Shown here in pieces: positions 6,898 to 14,029 of a stretch of 19,014 nucleotides of DNA. Under the pieces are notes generated by a model that had not been told where the DNA came from, searched no databases, and saw nothing but the letters and a program-made list of their open reading frames with translations. A program made the position numbers and the translations under genes. This DNA comes from SG8-41 sp035574195 (lineage in GTDB: Bacteria; Pseudomonadota; Gammaproteobacteria; Burkholderiales; SG8-41): assembly GCA_035574195.1 (NCBI GenBank), contig DATLZE010000205.1:1-19014 (forward strand), read 5' to 3'. Position 1 is the stretch's first letter; each line of letters begins with the position of its first letter.

Positions 6898-7665
6898 TTA
6901 CCGGGGGCGGGGATAACCCGCGGCGTCGAGCGCCAGGTGGTAGTCGGGCGGGGAGAAGCCGCGCGTGACCACCGTGCCGACGATGAGCACCGGCACGCGA
7001 GTGTCGCCCGAGACTTTCTGCAAGTTGTCGATGTCGGCTTGCTCCTGCACCACGATTTCCTGGAACTCGACCTTGCGGCCGGCGAGCAGGCTGCGCGCCT
7101 CGTTGCACGGCGCGCCGCACTCCGGATGCGTGTAGAGCTTCACCGGCGGCAGCTGGGCCGGCGCGGGCTTCGCGGGCGCCGCCTTCGCAGCGGGCTTCGC
7201 CGCGGCGATCGGGGTCCTGGGGTAACCGGCGACGTCGAGCGCAGCGTCCCACTCGCTCTCGAGGTAACCCTTGATGCGGTTCGAGCCGACGTAGAGCACC
7301 GGCACCTCGATTCCGCCGGTCATCTTCTTGAATGCCTCGAGGTCGGCCTGCGGGTCCTTTTCGGTGTAGGGCACTCCGCGCCGCGCGAGGTGCGCGCGCG
7401 CCTGCTCGCAGGGCGCGCCGCAGTTCGTGTTCCACAGCGTCACCGGGAAGTTGCGCGCTGCCTGCTGCACGCTGTAGGGAAGCGTCGAGGTCTCGATCGA
7501 GCTCGCGCCGACGCGGCGCTGTTCGACCTTCTTGGCGCCCGCCGGCGGCGGCGTGTCGCGCCACTCGACATTGCCCTTCTCGTCCACCCAGCGGTAGAGC
7601 TGGGCTGCGAGCAGCGCACCGCTCGCGGCCAGCAATAGCGCGCCCCACGGCCAGATTCGTTTCAT
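6898..7665 (-). CDS. DUF4124 protein with two glutaredoxin-like domains
   Basis: This 255-residue protein has a signal peptide or N-terminal anchor (residues 1-21) and a DUF4124 segment (LYRWVDEKGNVEWRDTPP, 23-40). Two thioredoxin-fold repeats follow, at about 74-150 and 174-253, joined by an Ala/Pro/Lys linker (152-173). Each repeat keeps the glutaredoxin VPVL strand and a terminal LDxAGYPR. The redox site of both repeats is CGAPC (Cys82/Cys86 and Cys183/Cys187), with three residues between the cysteines instead of two. A cell-envelope thiol-redox role is inferred. I chose the ATG at 7665: GGGAG lies a good distance upstream, and the longer frame to 7698 would overlap the candidate -10. xth follows after 23 bases. 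Confidence 0.82.
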   Translation of the reverse strand: MKRIWPWGALLLAASGALLAAQLYRWVDEKGNVEWRDTPPPAGAKKVEQRRVGASSIETSTLPYSVQQAARNFPVTLWNTNCGAPCEQARAHLARRGVPYTEKDPQADLEAFKKMTGGIEVPVLYVGSNRIKGYLESEWDAALDVAGYPRTPIAAAKPAAKAAPAKPAPAQLPPVKLYTHPECGAPCNEARSLLAGRKVEFQEIVVQEQADIDNLQKVSGDTRVPVLIVGTVVTRGFSPPDYHLALDAAGYPRPR

Positions 7666-7698
7666 AAACCCACTCCCATGGCGGGGTTCATGCGCCAC

Positions 7699-7727
7699 AA
7701 TCTAGCACCTCGTCAGCGCCGCTGCAA
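7699..7727 (-). promoter_or_regulatory. Candidate sigma70 promoter for the double-glutaredoxin gene and xth
   Basis: On the - strand TTGCAG (7727-7722, 3 of 6) and TAGATT (7704-7699, 4 of 6) are 17 bases apart. The predicted start near 7692 leaves a leader of about 27 bases. The site lies in the short gap after prlC, so the pair could be transcribed independently of the upstream genes. Confidence 0.45.
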
Positions 7728-7736
7728 AACGGCGCG

Positions 7737-9770
7737 CTACAGCGCTTCGGCCATCCCGCTGTGGCGCATGAGAGCGTCGATCCTGGGCCCGCGCCCGCGG
7801 AAGGCGATGAAGGACTCGAGCGCGGGGCGGCTGCCGCCGACCGCGAGGATCTCCTCGCGAAAGCGCCTGCCGGTCGCCGGGTCGAGCACGCCGTTCTCCT
7901 CGAACAGGCTGTAGGCGTCCGCTGAGAGCACCTCCGCCCACTTGTAGCTGTAGTAGCCCGCGGCGTAGGCCCCGGCGAACACGTGCGAGAAGCTGTGGGG
8001 GAAGCGGTTGTAGGCGGGCGGGAACAGCACCGCGACGCGCGCGCGCACTTCCTCGAGCAACTCGAGCACGGTCTTGGCCCCGCCCGGCTCGTAGTCGTAG
8101 TGCAGGTGCAGGTCGAACAGCGCGTACTCGACCTGGCGCAGCATCTGCAACCCGCTCTGGAAGTTCTTCGCCGCGCGCATCTTCTCGAACAGCGCGCGCG
8201 GCAGCGGCTCGCCGCTCGCGACATGGCCGGTCATGGGCGAGAGCACCTCCCATTCCCAGCAGAAGTTTTCCATGAACTGGGAGGGCAGCTCCACCGCGTC
8301 CCATTCCACGCCGTTGATCCCGGAGACGCCGAGATGGTCCACTCGCGTGAGCAGGTGGTGCAGTCCATGTCCGAATTCGTGGAACAGCGTCGTCACTTCC
8401 TCGTGGGTGAAGAGCGCGGGCCGCCCGCCCACCGGCGCGGCGAAGTTGCAGTTGAGATAGGCGACCGGGGTCTGCACGCGCCCGTTCTTCACCCGGCGCG
8501 CGATCGCCTCGTCCATCCATGCCCCGCCGCGCTTGGAGGGGCGCGCGTAGAGGTCGGCGTAGAACTGGCCGACGAGCCCTCCGCCGCGGTCGCGGATCTC
8601 GTAGAAGCGCACGTCCGGATGCCAGACGGGCGCCTGCGCCGGCGCGATCTCGAGCCCGAAGAGCGTCTCGACCAGCCGGAACATGCCCGCGAGCACGCGG
8701 GTCTCGGGCAGGTACTGCTTGACCTCGTTGTCGGAGAACGCGTAGCGCGCAAGCCGCAGCTTCTCGGAGGCGTAGGCGAGGTCCCACGCTTCCAGCCGGT
8801 CGAGCTTGAGCTCGGCGCGCGCGAATTCCGTCAGCTCCTCGAGGTCGCGCTGCGCGTAGGGGCGGGCGCGTGCCGCGAGCTCGTTCAGGAAGTCGAGCAC
8901 CTGGCGCGGGGACTCCGCCATCTTGGGCTCGAGCGAGTACTCGGCATAGTTGGCGTAACCGAGCAGCCGCGCCTGCTCGCGCCGCAGCGCGACGATCTCG
9001 GCGATGAGCGGGGTGTTGTCCCACTCCGGGCGCCCGAGCTCGGAGGCGCGCGTCACGTATGCCCGGTACATCCGCTCGCGCAGCCGCCGCTCCTCGGCGT
9101 ACTGCATCACCGGGAGATAGGAAGGCGCGTGCAGGGTGAATTTCCAGCCCGGCCTGCCCTCGGCCTGCGCCGCCTCGCGTGCCGCGGCGAGCACGTCCTG
9201 CGGAATGCCCGCCACTTCCCGCGGGTCCGTGGCGTAATGGGCGAAGGCGTCGGTCGCGTCGAGCAGATTGTCGGAAAAGCGCGAGGCGAGCGCGGACAGC
9301 CGCTCGCTGATTTCCTTGAAGCGCGCTTTCTTCCCGGGGGGCAGGCCCGCGCCGCCCAGGCGGAAGTCGCGCAGCTCGTTTTCCACGATTTTGCGCTGCG
9401 CGCGCGAGAGCGCGCCGAAGACGGGACTCGCCGCGAGCGCCTGGTATTTGGCGTAGAGCCCCTCGTGCTGGCCGAGCTCGGTGTGGTAGCGGGTGATCTT
9501 GGGGAGATTCGCGTTGTAGGCTTCGCGCAGCTCGGGGCTGTTCATCACCGCGTTCAGGTGCCCGACCACGCCCCATGCGCGGGAGAGCCGCTCGTTGGCG
9601 TCCTCCAGCGGCTCGACGAGCCCGTCCCAGGTGGCAGGGGCCTGCGGCGCGGCGAGCCGCTCGATGAGCGCGTAGTTCTCGGCGAGCAGCTGCTCGACGG
9701 CCGGCGTGACGTGCTCGGGCCGGAACTCGGGGAAGCGCGGCAGTCCGGAGAAGTCGAGAAGGGGGTTCAC
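7737..9770 (-). CDS. prlC: Oligopeptidase A (M3 family zinc metallopeptidase)
   Basis: Oligopeptidase A degrades cytoplasmic oligopeptides, including cleaved signal peptides. The 677-residue length matches E. coli PrlC. The zinc motif HEFGH is at 464-468, with Glu465 as catalytic base, and the third ligand is probably Glu494 in AVELPSQ. The substrate-binding loop near the C-terminus (GAYAAGYYSYKW) is present. I chose the GTG at 9770, giving MNPLLDFSGLPRF, the family's usual beginning. A TTG at 9785 would add five residues and lies at the edge of the repeat array. Neither has a clear Shine-Dalgarno. The gene follows the pyrC' homologue across a repeat-filled spacer on the same strand, and co-transcription is possible but unproven. 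Confidence 0.95.
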   Translation of the reverse strand: MNPLLDFSGLPRFPEFRPEHVTPAVEQLLAENYALIERLAAPQAPATWDGLVEPLEDANERLSRAWGVVGHLNAVMNSPELREAYNANLPKITRYHTELGQHEGLYAKYQALAASPVFGALSRAQRKIVENELRDFRLGGAGLPPGKKARFKEISERLSALASRFSDNLLDATDAFAHYATDPREVAGIPQDVLAAAREAAQAEGRPGWKFTLHAPSYLPVMQYAEERRLRERMYRAYVTRASELGRPEWDNTPLIAEIVALRREQARLLGYANYAEYSLEPKMAESPRQVLDFLNELAARARPYAQRDLEELTEFARAELKLDRLEAWDLAYASEKLRLARYAFSDNEVKQYLPETRVLAGMFRLVETLFGLEIAPAQAPVWHPDVRFYEIRDRGGGLVGQFYADLYARPSKRGGAWMDEAIARRVKNGRVQTPVAYLNCNFAAPVGGRPALFTHEEVTTLFHEFGHGLHHLLTRVDHLGVSGINGVEWDAVELPSQFMENFCWEWEVLSPMTGHVASGEPLPRALFEKMRAAKNFQSGLQMLRQVEYALFDLHLHYDYEPGGAKTVLELLEEVRARVAVLFPPAYNRFPHSFSHVFAGAYAAGYYSYKWAEVLSADAYSLFEENGVLDPATGRRFREEILAVGGSRPALESFIAFRGRGPRIDALMRHSGMAEAL

Positions 9771-9884
9771 TGGCTGGCGGTTCAAGGTTCGATGTTCCGA
9801 GTTCCAGGTTGCGGCTCGCGGCTCGGCCGCGTGATGCCTCGAGATTCGAGCTCGCGGTGACCTCGACCCGCAACCCCGAGCCGG
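9771..9884. repeat. Facing 7-bp-period repeat arms between pyrC' and prlC
   Basis: GTT occurs at 9787, 9794, 9801 and 9808, then CTC at 9815 and 9822, an unbroken 7-base register over six units on the + strand. The - strand of 9840-9884 carries heptads of the same kind beginning three bases after the pyrC' stop. GGTTGCGG (9807-9814) pairs with CCGCAACC (9868-9875), and GGCTCG (9813-9818, 9820-9825) with CGAGCC (9877-9882). No coding potential or T-run terminator is seen. Confidence 0.7.
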
Positions 9885-11162
9885 CTACCGGGCCTCGTAG
9901 ACGAGCTGGCCCTCGACCAGGGTATAGCGCACTCTTCCCTTCAGCTCGTAGCCGAGGAAAGGCGTGTTCTTGCCTTGGCTCTTCAGCGCCTGCGGCTCGA
10001 CCTTCCAGTGGTGCTCGGGGTCGAAGATGCAGATGTCGGCCGCGTGGCCCGGCGTGAGATGGCCGGCGTCCACGTTGAGGATGCGCGCGGGCTCGAGCGT
10101 GATGCGGGCGAGCGCCGCGCAAAGCGCCACTCCGCATTCCTCCGCCCACTTGAGCGTGAGCGGCAGCAGCAGCTCGAGCCCCGTCGCCCCCGGCTCGGCC
10201 GCGGCGAAGGGCAGCTGTTTGACATCTTCGTCCACCGGCGTGTGGTCCGAGCACAGCGCGTCCACCGTGCCGTCGGCGAGCCCCGCGCGCAGCGCGTCGC
10301 GGTCAGCGCGGCTCCTCAGCGGCGGCACGAGATGGCTGTTCGGGTCGAAGTAGCCGATGTCCATCTCGGTCAGGTGCGCGTGGTGCACGCCGACGTCGCA
10401 GGTGACGGGGAGCCCTCCGCGCTTCGCCTGGCGCACCAGGTCCACGCCTTCGGCGCTGGAGAGCCGCGCGAGGTGCACGCGCGCGCCGGTCTCGCGCGCG
10501 AGGATGAGAATCGCCGAGAGCGCCACCGTCTCCGCGCACACCGGGATCGCCGGCAGCCCGCAGCGGGTGGCGACCTCGCCGTCGTGCGCCACGCCGTGCC
10601 GGGCGAGCGCGGCGTCCTGCGCCCGCAGCCACACCGGGAAGCCGAAGGTGGCGGCGTACTGCATGGCGTGGTAGAGCACCTGGTAGTCGGCGAGCGGCGC
10701 GTCGGCCTGCGAGAACGCGACGCAACCCGCATCCACGAGCTCTGCCATCTCGGTCAGCCGCTCGCCCTTCAGGCCCACGGTGAGCGCGCCCACCGGGTAG
10801 ACATGTGCGCGGTTGAGATTGCGGGCGCGATACTTGAGCATCTCCACCAGCCCCGGCTCGTCGAGCGGGGGATCGGTGTCGGGGGGACAGGCCAGGCTCG
10901 TCACGCCGCCCGCCACCGCGGCCTCCATCTCGGACTCGAGCGTGGCCATGTACTCGAAGCCGGGCTCGCGCAGCCGCGCCGCGAGATCAACCAGCCCCGG
11001 GCAGACGACGAGGCCCGAGGCGTCGATCACGCGGTTGGCGCTGAATCCCGCGGGCGCCTCCCCGATCGCCACGACCTTGCCGGCGGCCACGAAGACGTCG
11101 CGCACCGCGTCCACGCCGCTCCTGGGGTCCACCAGCCGGCCGCCTTTGATGTGGATCTTCAT
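9885..11162 (-). CDS. pyrX: Inactive dihydroorotase homologue (PyrC'/PyrX type), ATCase partner
   Basis: This 425-residue protein is a full-length amidohydrolase of the class I dihydroorotase family. The metal site is destroyed. The D-L-H-x-H-L-R-E-P-G motif reads D59-L-A-A-R-L-R-E-P-G, so both histidines are gone (Ala61, Arg63). The later histidine segments read WLRAQD (178-183) and HLARLSS (230-236), where Arg replaces the likely ligand. The terminal SDHTP segment keeps its Asp but lacks the following His. In pseudomonads such a homologue lies next to pyrB and is needed structurally for aspartate transcarbamoylase. The same role is inferred here from position just downstream of pyrB. An active dihydroorotase should be encoded elsewhere. 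The ATG at 11162 gives the family start MKIHIKGGRL. Confidence 0.88.
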   Translation of the reverse strand: MKIHIKGGRLVDPRSGVDAVRDVFVAAGKVVAIGEAPAGFSANRVIDASGLVVCPGLVDLAARLREPGFEYMATLESEMEAAVAGGVTSLACPPDTDPPLDEPGLVEMLKYRARNLNRAHVYPVGALTVGLKGERLTEMAELVDAGCVAFSQADAPLADYQVLYHAMQYAATFGFPVWLRAQDAALARHGVAHDGEVATRCGLPAIPVCAETVALSAILILARETGARVHLARLSSAEGVDLVRQAKRGGLPVTCDVGVHHAHLTEMDIGYFDPNSHLVPPLRSRADRDALRAGLADGTVDALCSDHTPVDEDVKQLPFAAAEPGATGLELLLPLTLKWAEECGVALCAALARITLEPARILNVDAGHLTPGHAADICIFDPEHHWKVEPQALKSQGKNTPFLGYELKGRVRYTLVEGQLVYEAR

Positions 11163-11262
11163 CCTGGTGCAGGGCGTGGAGTGCGCAGCGGGGGGCGGCG
11201 CGGACCGCGGCACATGCCGCGCCGTTCGCTGCGCATCGCGCAGTGCGCATTCCTCATTGCTT
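11163..11262. repeat. Facing 7-bp-period repeat arms between pyrB and pyrC'
   Basis: GCGC occurs at 11231, 11238 and 11245 (then CCTC at 11252), an exact 7-base step that runs into the last codons and stop of pyrB. The other half (about 11166-11207) also splits into G-initial heptads on the + strand. The two arms meet at a palindrome, GCGGCACATGCCGC (11207-11220). In pseudomonads the pyrB-pyrC' junction is typically much tighter, so this looks like inserted or expanded material. Confidence 0.6.
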
Positions 11263-12210
11263 GGTTCCCGCCATGATGCTCATCACCGCCATGCGGATCG
11301 CGATGCCGAAGGTGACCTGCGGCAGGATCACCGATTGTTTTCCGTCGGCGACGCTGGAGTCGATCTCCACGCCGCGGTTCATCGGGCCCGGGTGCAGCAC
11401 GATGGCGTCGGGCTTGGCGGCGGCGAGCTTGTCCTCGGTCAGCCCGTAATACTTGTAGAACTCCTGCGCCGAGGGCAGCAGCGCCCCCTGCATGCGCTCG
11501 CTCTGCAGCCGCAGCATCATCACCACGTCCACGTCCTTCAGCCCCTTGCGCATGTCGTGGTAGACGTGCACGCCGAGGCGCTCGACGTGCGGGGGGAGCA
11601 GCGTCTTGGGGGCGATCACCCGGATCTCGGGGCAGCCGAGCGTGGTGAGCGCGTGGATCTGCGAGCGCGCCACGCGCGAGTGCAGGATGTCGCCCACGAT
11701 CGCCACCCGCAAGCTGGTGAAGTCCTTCTTGTAGTGACGGATGGTGTACATGTCGAGCAGCCCCTGGGTGGGATGCGCGTGCCGGCCGTCTCCGGCGTTG
11801 ATGACGTGGATGTCGGGCGCGACGTGGCGCGCGATGAAGTGCGGCGCGCCGCTCTCCCCGTGGCGCACCACGAACATGTCGGCGTGCATCGCCGAAAGAT
11901 TGTCCACCGTGTCGAGCAGGCTTTCGCCCTTGGTCTGGGAGGAGGTGCTGATGTTGAGGTTGATGACGTCGGCCGAGAGGCGCTTCGCCGCGATCTCGAA
12001 CGTGGTGCGGGTGCGGGTCGAGGGCTCGAAGAACAGGTTGAACACGCTCTTGCCCCGCAGCAGCGGCACCTTCTTCACCTTGACTCCGACGAAGGTTTTC
12101 GCGGTGTCGAGGATGCGCCACAGGATCTCGGCCGGCAGCCCCTCGAGCGTGAGCAGATGGTGGAGCTCGCCCTTCTTGTTGAGCTGCGGGTTGGAGGGGT
12201 TGAGCCACAC
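11254..12210 (-). CDS. pyrB: Aspartate carbamoyltransferase catalytic subunit
   Basis: PyrB joins carbamoyl phosphate and aspartate, the committed step of pyrimidine synthesis. The 318-residue protein has the carbamoyl-phosphate loop PSTRTRTTFE (63-72), the mobile loop around Lys94 in SSQTKGES, HPTQ at 146-149, and HPGP at 273-276. There is no fused regulatory domain and no pyrI in view, as expected for the class that assembles with a dihydroorotase-like partner. Translation starts at a GTG (12210) one base after the pyrR stop (TGA-C-GTG), so it is probably coupled to pyrR. An N-terminal extension (LNPSNPQLNKKGELHHLL) precedes the first domain, as in related Gram-negative enzymes. Confidence 0.96.
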   Translation of the reverse strand: MWLNPSNPQLNKKGELHHLLTLEGLPAEILWRILDTAKTFVGVKVKKVPLLRGKSVFNLFFEPSTRTRTTFEIAAKRLSADVINLNISTSSQTKGESLLDTVDNLSAMHADMFVVRHGESGAPHFIARHVAPDIHVINAGDGRHAHPTQGLLDMYTIRHYKKDFTSLRVAIVGDILHSRVARSQIHALTTLGCPEIRVIAPKTLLPPHVERLGVHVYHDMRKGLKDVDVVMMLRLQSERMQGALLPSAQEFYKYYGLTEDKLAAAKPDAIVLHPGPMNRGVEIDSSVADGKQSVILPQVTFGIAIRMAVMSIMAGTKQ

Positions 12211-12211
12211 G

Positions 12212-12721
12212 TCAGGGCTTCCTCTTGTGCAGCGTGAGGGCGAGGCGCCCGCGATCGTCGCGCGTGAGCCCGATGCTCTGCTCGGGCGCGACCTCGACCG
12301 CCGCGCCGACGAACTGCGCGGCGATCGGCAGCTCGCGCCCGCCGCGGTCCACCAGCGCGGCGAGCCGCACGCGCGCCGGGCGGCCGTAGTCGAAAATCTC
12401 GTTCAGCGCCGCCCGGATGGTGCGGCCGGTGTAGAGCACGTCGTCCACCAGCACCAGGTCGCGCCCCTCGACCTCGAACGGGATGTCGGAGCGCTTGACG
12501 TCGCGGGCGAGCCCGCGGGCGTCGTAGTCGTCGCGGTAGAAGGAGATGTCGAGGCAGGCGAGCGGGGCCTGGAGCGCGAGCGCCTGGTGGATCCTCTCGG
12601 CCACCCACACGCCGCCGGTGTGAATCCCGATCAATCCCGTCTCCGGCCCTACCGCGGGCCGCATCTGCTCGATCAGCGCCGCGAGCAGCCGCTCGGCGTC
12701 GGGTAACGGATTGCCGGGCAT
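12212..12721 (-). CDS. pyrR: PyrR: pyrimidine operon regulator / uracil phosphoribosyltransferase homologue
   Basis: This 169-residue protein belongs to the type I phosphoribosyltransferase fold. The PRPP loop is VLVDDVLYTGRT (90-101), and the PyrR-type segments GIHTGGVWVAERI (32-44) and DISFYRDD (58-65) are clear. In Gram-positives PyrR binds pyr mRNA and attenuates transcription. In Gram-negatives that carry it beside pyrB its regulatory mechanism is less certain. The ATG at 12721 gives MPGNPLPDAERLL and is the only good start. It is followed by pyrB with a one-base gap. The upstream 126-base spacer has a GCGCGC inverted repeat but no recognisable PyrR anti-antiterminator. Confidence 0.92.
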   Translation of the reverse strand: MPGNPLPDAERLLAALIEQMRPAVGPETGLIGIHTGGVWVAERIHQALALQAPLACLDISFYRDDYDARGLARDVKRSDIPFEVEGRDLVLVDDVLYTGRTIRAALNEIFDYGRPARVRLAALVDRGGRELPIAAQFVGAAVEVAPEQSIGLTRDDRGRLALTLHKRKP

Positions 12722-12847
12722 CGTTGGTGTTTCGGCTGGCGCGCTAGGGTATCACAAAAGCGCGCGGGGGCGTGAGCGCGGCACTCCGCTGAGAGGAGGG
12801 CGAACGCGCGGCAAGGGCGAGGCCGCAGCGCTGGCTGCCTCTCGCGA
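12722..12847. other. pyrR-ruvX spacer with a GCGCGC inverted repeat
   Basis: GCGCGC occurs on both sides of an AT-richer stretch (TAGGGTATCACAAAA, about 12744-12758), giving a possible 6-bp stem with a 15-base loop upstream of pyrR. The rest is purine-rich on the + strand and shows loose, imperfect 7-base spacing (GAGAGGA, GGGCGAA and similar). I see no convincing promoter, terminator or gene. Confidence 0.4.
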
Positions 12848-13267
12848 TCACCCTCTTTCTCGCGCTCTCGTGTTTTCGAAGAAAGTCTCGAGTATGCGCT
12901 GCGCGGCCACGGCGTCGAGTCCGGCCTTCAGTCGCGCTCCGCGCGCGCCGATCTCGCGCAGCGCCTGCTCGGCCTCGTGCGAGGTCAGCCGCTCGTCCAC
13001 GAGCTCCGCGCGCACCCCGAAGCGCCCGGCGAGCCGCTGGGCGAAACGGCGGGCGAGGGGTGCGAGCGGGTGCTCGGCGCCCTCGGCGCGCTCCGGCACG
13101 CCGACCACGAACAGCGCCGGGCGCCATTCGGAGACCAGGCGCGAGATCGCCGCGAACCGCGCGCGGTTGTCGCTCGCGGCGACCACGGTCAAGGGATGGG
13201 CGAGCCGGGTTTCGAAGTCGCCGACCGCGACCCCGATGCGCTTCGTGCCGAAATCGAACGCGAGCAC
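12848..13267 (-). CDS. ruvX: RuvX/YqgF family Holliday-junction resolvase-like / pre-16S rRNA nuclease
   Basis: YqgF proteins have an RNase H fold and are implicated in 5' maturation of 16S rRNA, and were earlier called putative resolvases. The hallmarks are FDFGTKRIGVAVG at the N-terminus, VVGVPERAEG in the middle, ELVDERLTSHEAE and LDAVAAQRILETFF. From the GTG at 13267 the protein has 139 residues, the family size. The start is uncertain because no good ribosome site precedes it. A GTG at 13336 would give 162 residues, but its extra N-terminus would be translated from the heptad repeats. E. coli YqgF begins only a few residues before the DFG motif, which favours the short form. The gene lies between algH and pyrR, a conserved order. 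Confidence 0.9.
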   Translation of the reverse strand: MLAFDFGTKRIGVAVGDFETRLAHPLTVVAASDNRARFAAISRLVSEWRPALFVVGVPERAEGAEHPLAPLARRFAQRLAGRFGVRAELVDERLTSHEAEQALREIGARGARLKAGLDAVAAQRILETFFENTRARERG

Positions 13268-13285
13268 CGTGCCGGCGCTCGTGTC

Positions 13286-13367
13286 GTTCCGTGTTCCGCG
13301 TTCCGCGTTGCGCGCTCGACCGGGAACGGGTTTCACGATTCGACCCGCACCCCGAACCCGCAGCCCC
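13286..13367. repeat. Facing 7-bp-period repeat arms between algH and ruvX
   Basis: GTT occurs at 13286, 13293, 13300 and 13307, exactly 7 bases apart, mostly in the word GTTCCGN. The right half (13341-13367) reads on the - strand as G-rich heptads that begin directly after the algH stop; CCC triplets there step by 7, 6 and 7 bases. The array fills the space before the conserved part of RuvX and complicates its start choice. Confidence 0.7.
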
Positions 13368-13928
13368 TCAGGCGTGGCCGGCCTGATCGGAGAGCGCGGC
13401 AAAGTCGATTCCGAGCAGCTTCATCGCGGCGGGCAGCCGCTCCTCGGCCGGCAGGTCGAAGATCACCTCGGGCTTGGCGCGCACCGTGAGCCAGGCGTTC
13501 TGCGCCAGCTCCTGCTCGAGCTGCCCCGGCGCCCAGCCCGCGTAGCCGAGCGTCACCAGCATCTTGCCCGGACCCTCGCCGCGCGCCACCGCCTGCAGGA
13601 TGTCCTTGGAGGTGGTGAGCCCGATCTCGGAGCTCACTGCGAGCGTGGACTGCCACTGGCCGAGCGGCGAGTGCAGCACGAAGCCGCGGTCCACCTGCAC
13701 CGGGCCGCCGAAGTGCACGGGAACCGACTTGAACGCCTCGCCCACGGGCGGGATGCTCACCTGCTCGAGCAGCGTGTGCAGGTTCATCTCGATCGGCCGG
13801 TTCACCACCAGTCCGAGCGCGCCCTGCTCGTTGTGCTCGCAGATGAAGGTGAGCGTGCGGGCGAAGTGGGGATCCACCATGTTGGGCATGGCGATCAGGA
13901 AGTGGTGTGTAAGGTTCATTTTCTGCAT
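13368..13928 (-). CDS. algH: AlgH/YqgE family protein (UPF0301)
   Basis: This 186-residue protein is a complete AlgH/YqgE domain. Visible family motifs are HHFLIAMPNM near the N-terminus, GLVVNRP, VHFGGPV, FVLHSP and the C-terminal GYAGWAPGQLEQEL. The biochemical role of the family is unresolved. The name comes from an alginate phenotype in Pseudomonas. It has no signal peptide and is cytoplasmic. The ATG at 13928 gives the family length; a second ATG at 13919 is possible. It is the first gene of the algH-ruvX-pyrR-pyrB-pyrC' series, and a TATACT -10-like box lies just upstream. Confidence 0.94.
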   Translation of the reverse strand: MQKMNLTHHFLIAMPNMVDPHFARTLTFICEHNEQGALGLVVNRPIEMNLHTLLEQVSIPPVGEAFKSVPVHFGGPVQVDRGFVLHSPLGQWQSTLAVSSEIGLTTSKDILQAVARGEGPGKMLVTLGYAGWAPGQLEQELAQNAWLTVRAKPEVIFDLPAEERLPAAMKLLGIDFAALSDQAGHA

Positions 13929-13947
13929 GGCTTGCCCGCTTGCGAGT

Positions 13948-13953
13948 AGTATA
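13948..13953 (-). promoter_or_regulatory. Candidate -10 element of the algH-ruvX-pyr cluster
   Basis: TATACT on the - strand (5 of 6 to the -10 consensus) stands out in a very GC-rich spacer. The predicted start is near 13941, about 13 bases before the algH ATG. At 17 bases upstream I see no recognisable -35, so this is weak evidence. Confidence 0.35.
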
Positions 13954-13971
13954 CCCCGGCTCGCCCGCGCC

Positions 13972-14027
13972 GCTCCCGGCCCGCCTGCGGTTGGACAGCG
14001 GAGCGGGGAACAAGCTCCCGGCTCCCG
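13972..14027. repeat. Heptad repeats and hairpin between the second trkH and algH
   Basis: GCTCCCG occurs twice in perfect tandem (14014-14020 and 14021-14027) and again at 13972-13978. On the - strand the tandem copies begin two bases after the trkH stop. GGAGC/GCGG elements around 13998-14007 pair with the tandem copies to form an imperfect GC hairpin (about 11 pairs with one bulge and one mismatch). No T-run follows, so it is not a standard terminator. Confidence 0.55.
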
Positions 14028-14029
14028 CC

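Noticed and set aside
7666..7698. Longer N-terminus for the double-glutaredoxin protein
   Set aside because: It would put the start codon next to the candidate -10 box and add hydrophilic residues before a good signal peptide; the ATG at 7665 has a proper ribosome site.
7983..9860. Long + strand open frame (625 codons) opposite prlC
   Set aside because: It is the antisense shadow of prlC in high-GC DNA; its composition (Arg/Gly/Val/His-rich, no domain) is typical of such shadows, while the - strand frame carries HEFGH and full family similarity.
9885..11162. Active dihydroorotase (PyrC)
   Set aside because: The HxH pair and further histidine ligands are missing, so catalysis is not expected.
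9975..11276. Long + strand open frame opposite the dihydroorotase homologue
   Set aside because: It is antisense to a clear amidohydrolase-fold gene and has no recognisable motif.
12722..12847. PyrR-responsive attenuator upstream of pyrR
   Set aside because: Only a short GCGCGC inverted repeat is present; there is no terminator/antiterminator pair or conserved PyrR-binding loop that I can recognise.
13976..14027. GC hairpin after the second trkH as a Rho-independent terminator
   Set aside because: The stem has a bulge and mismatch and no T-run follows on either strand.
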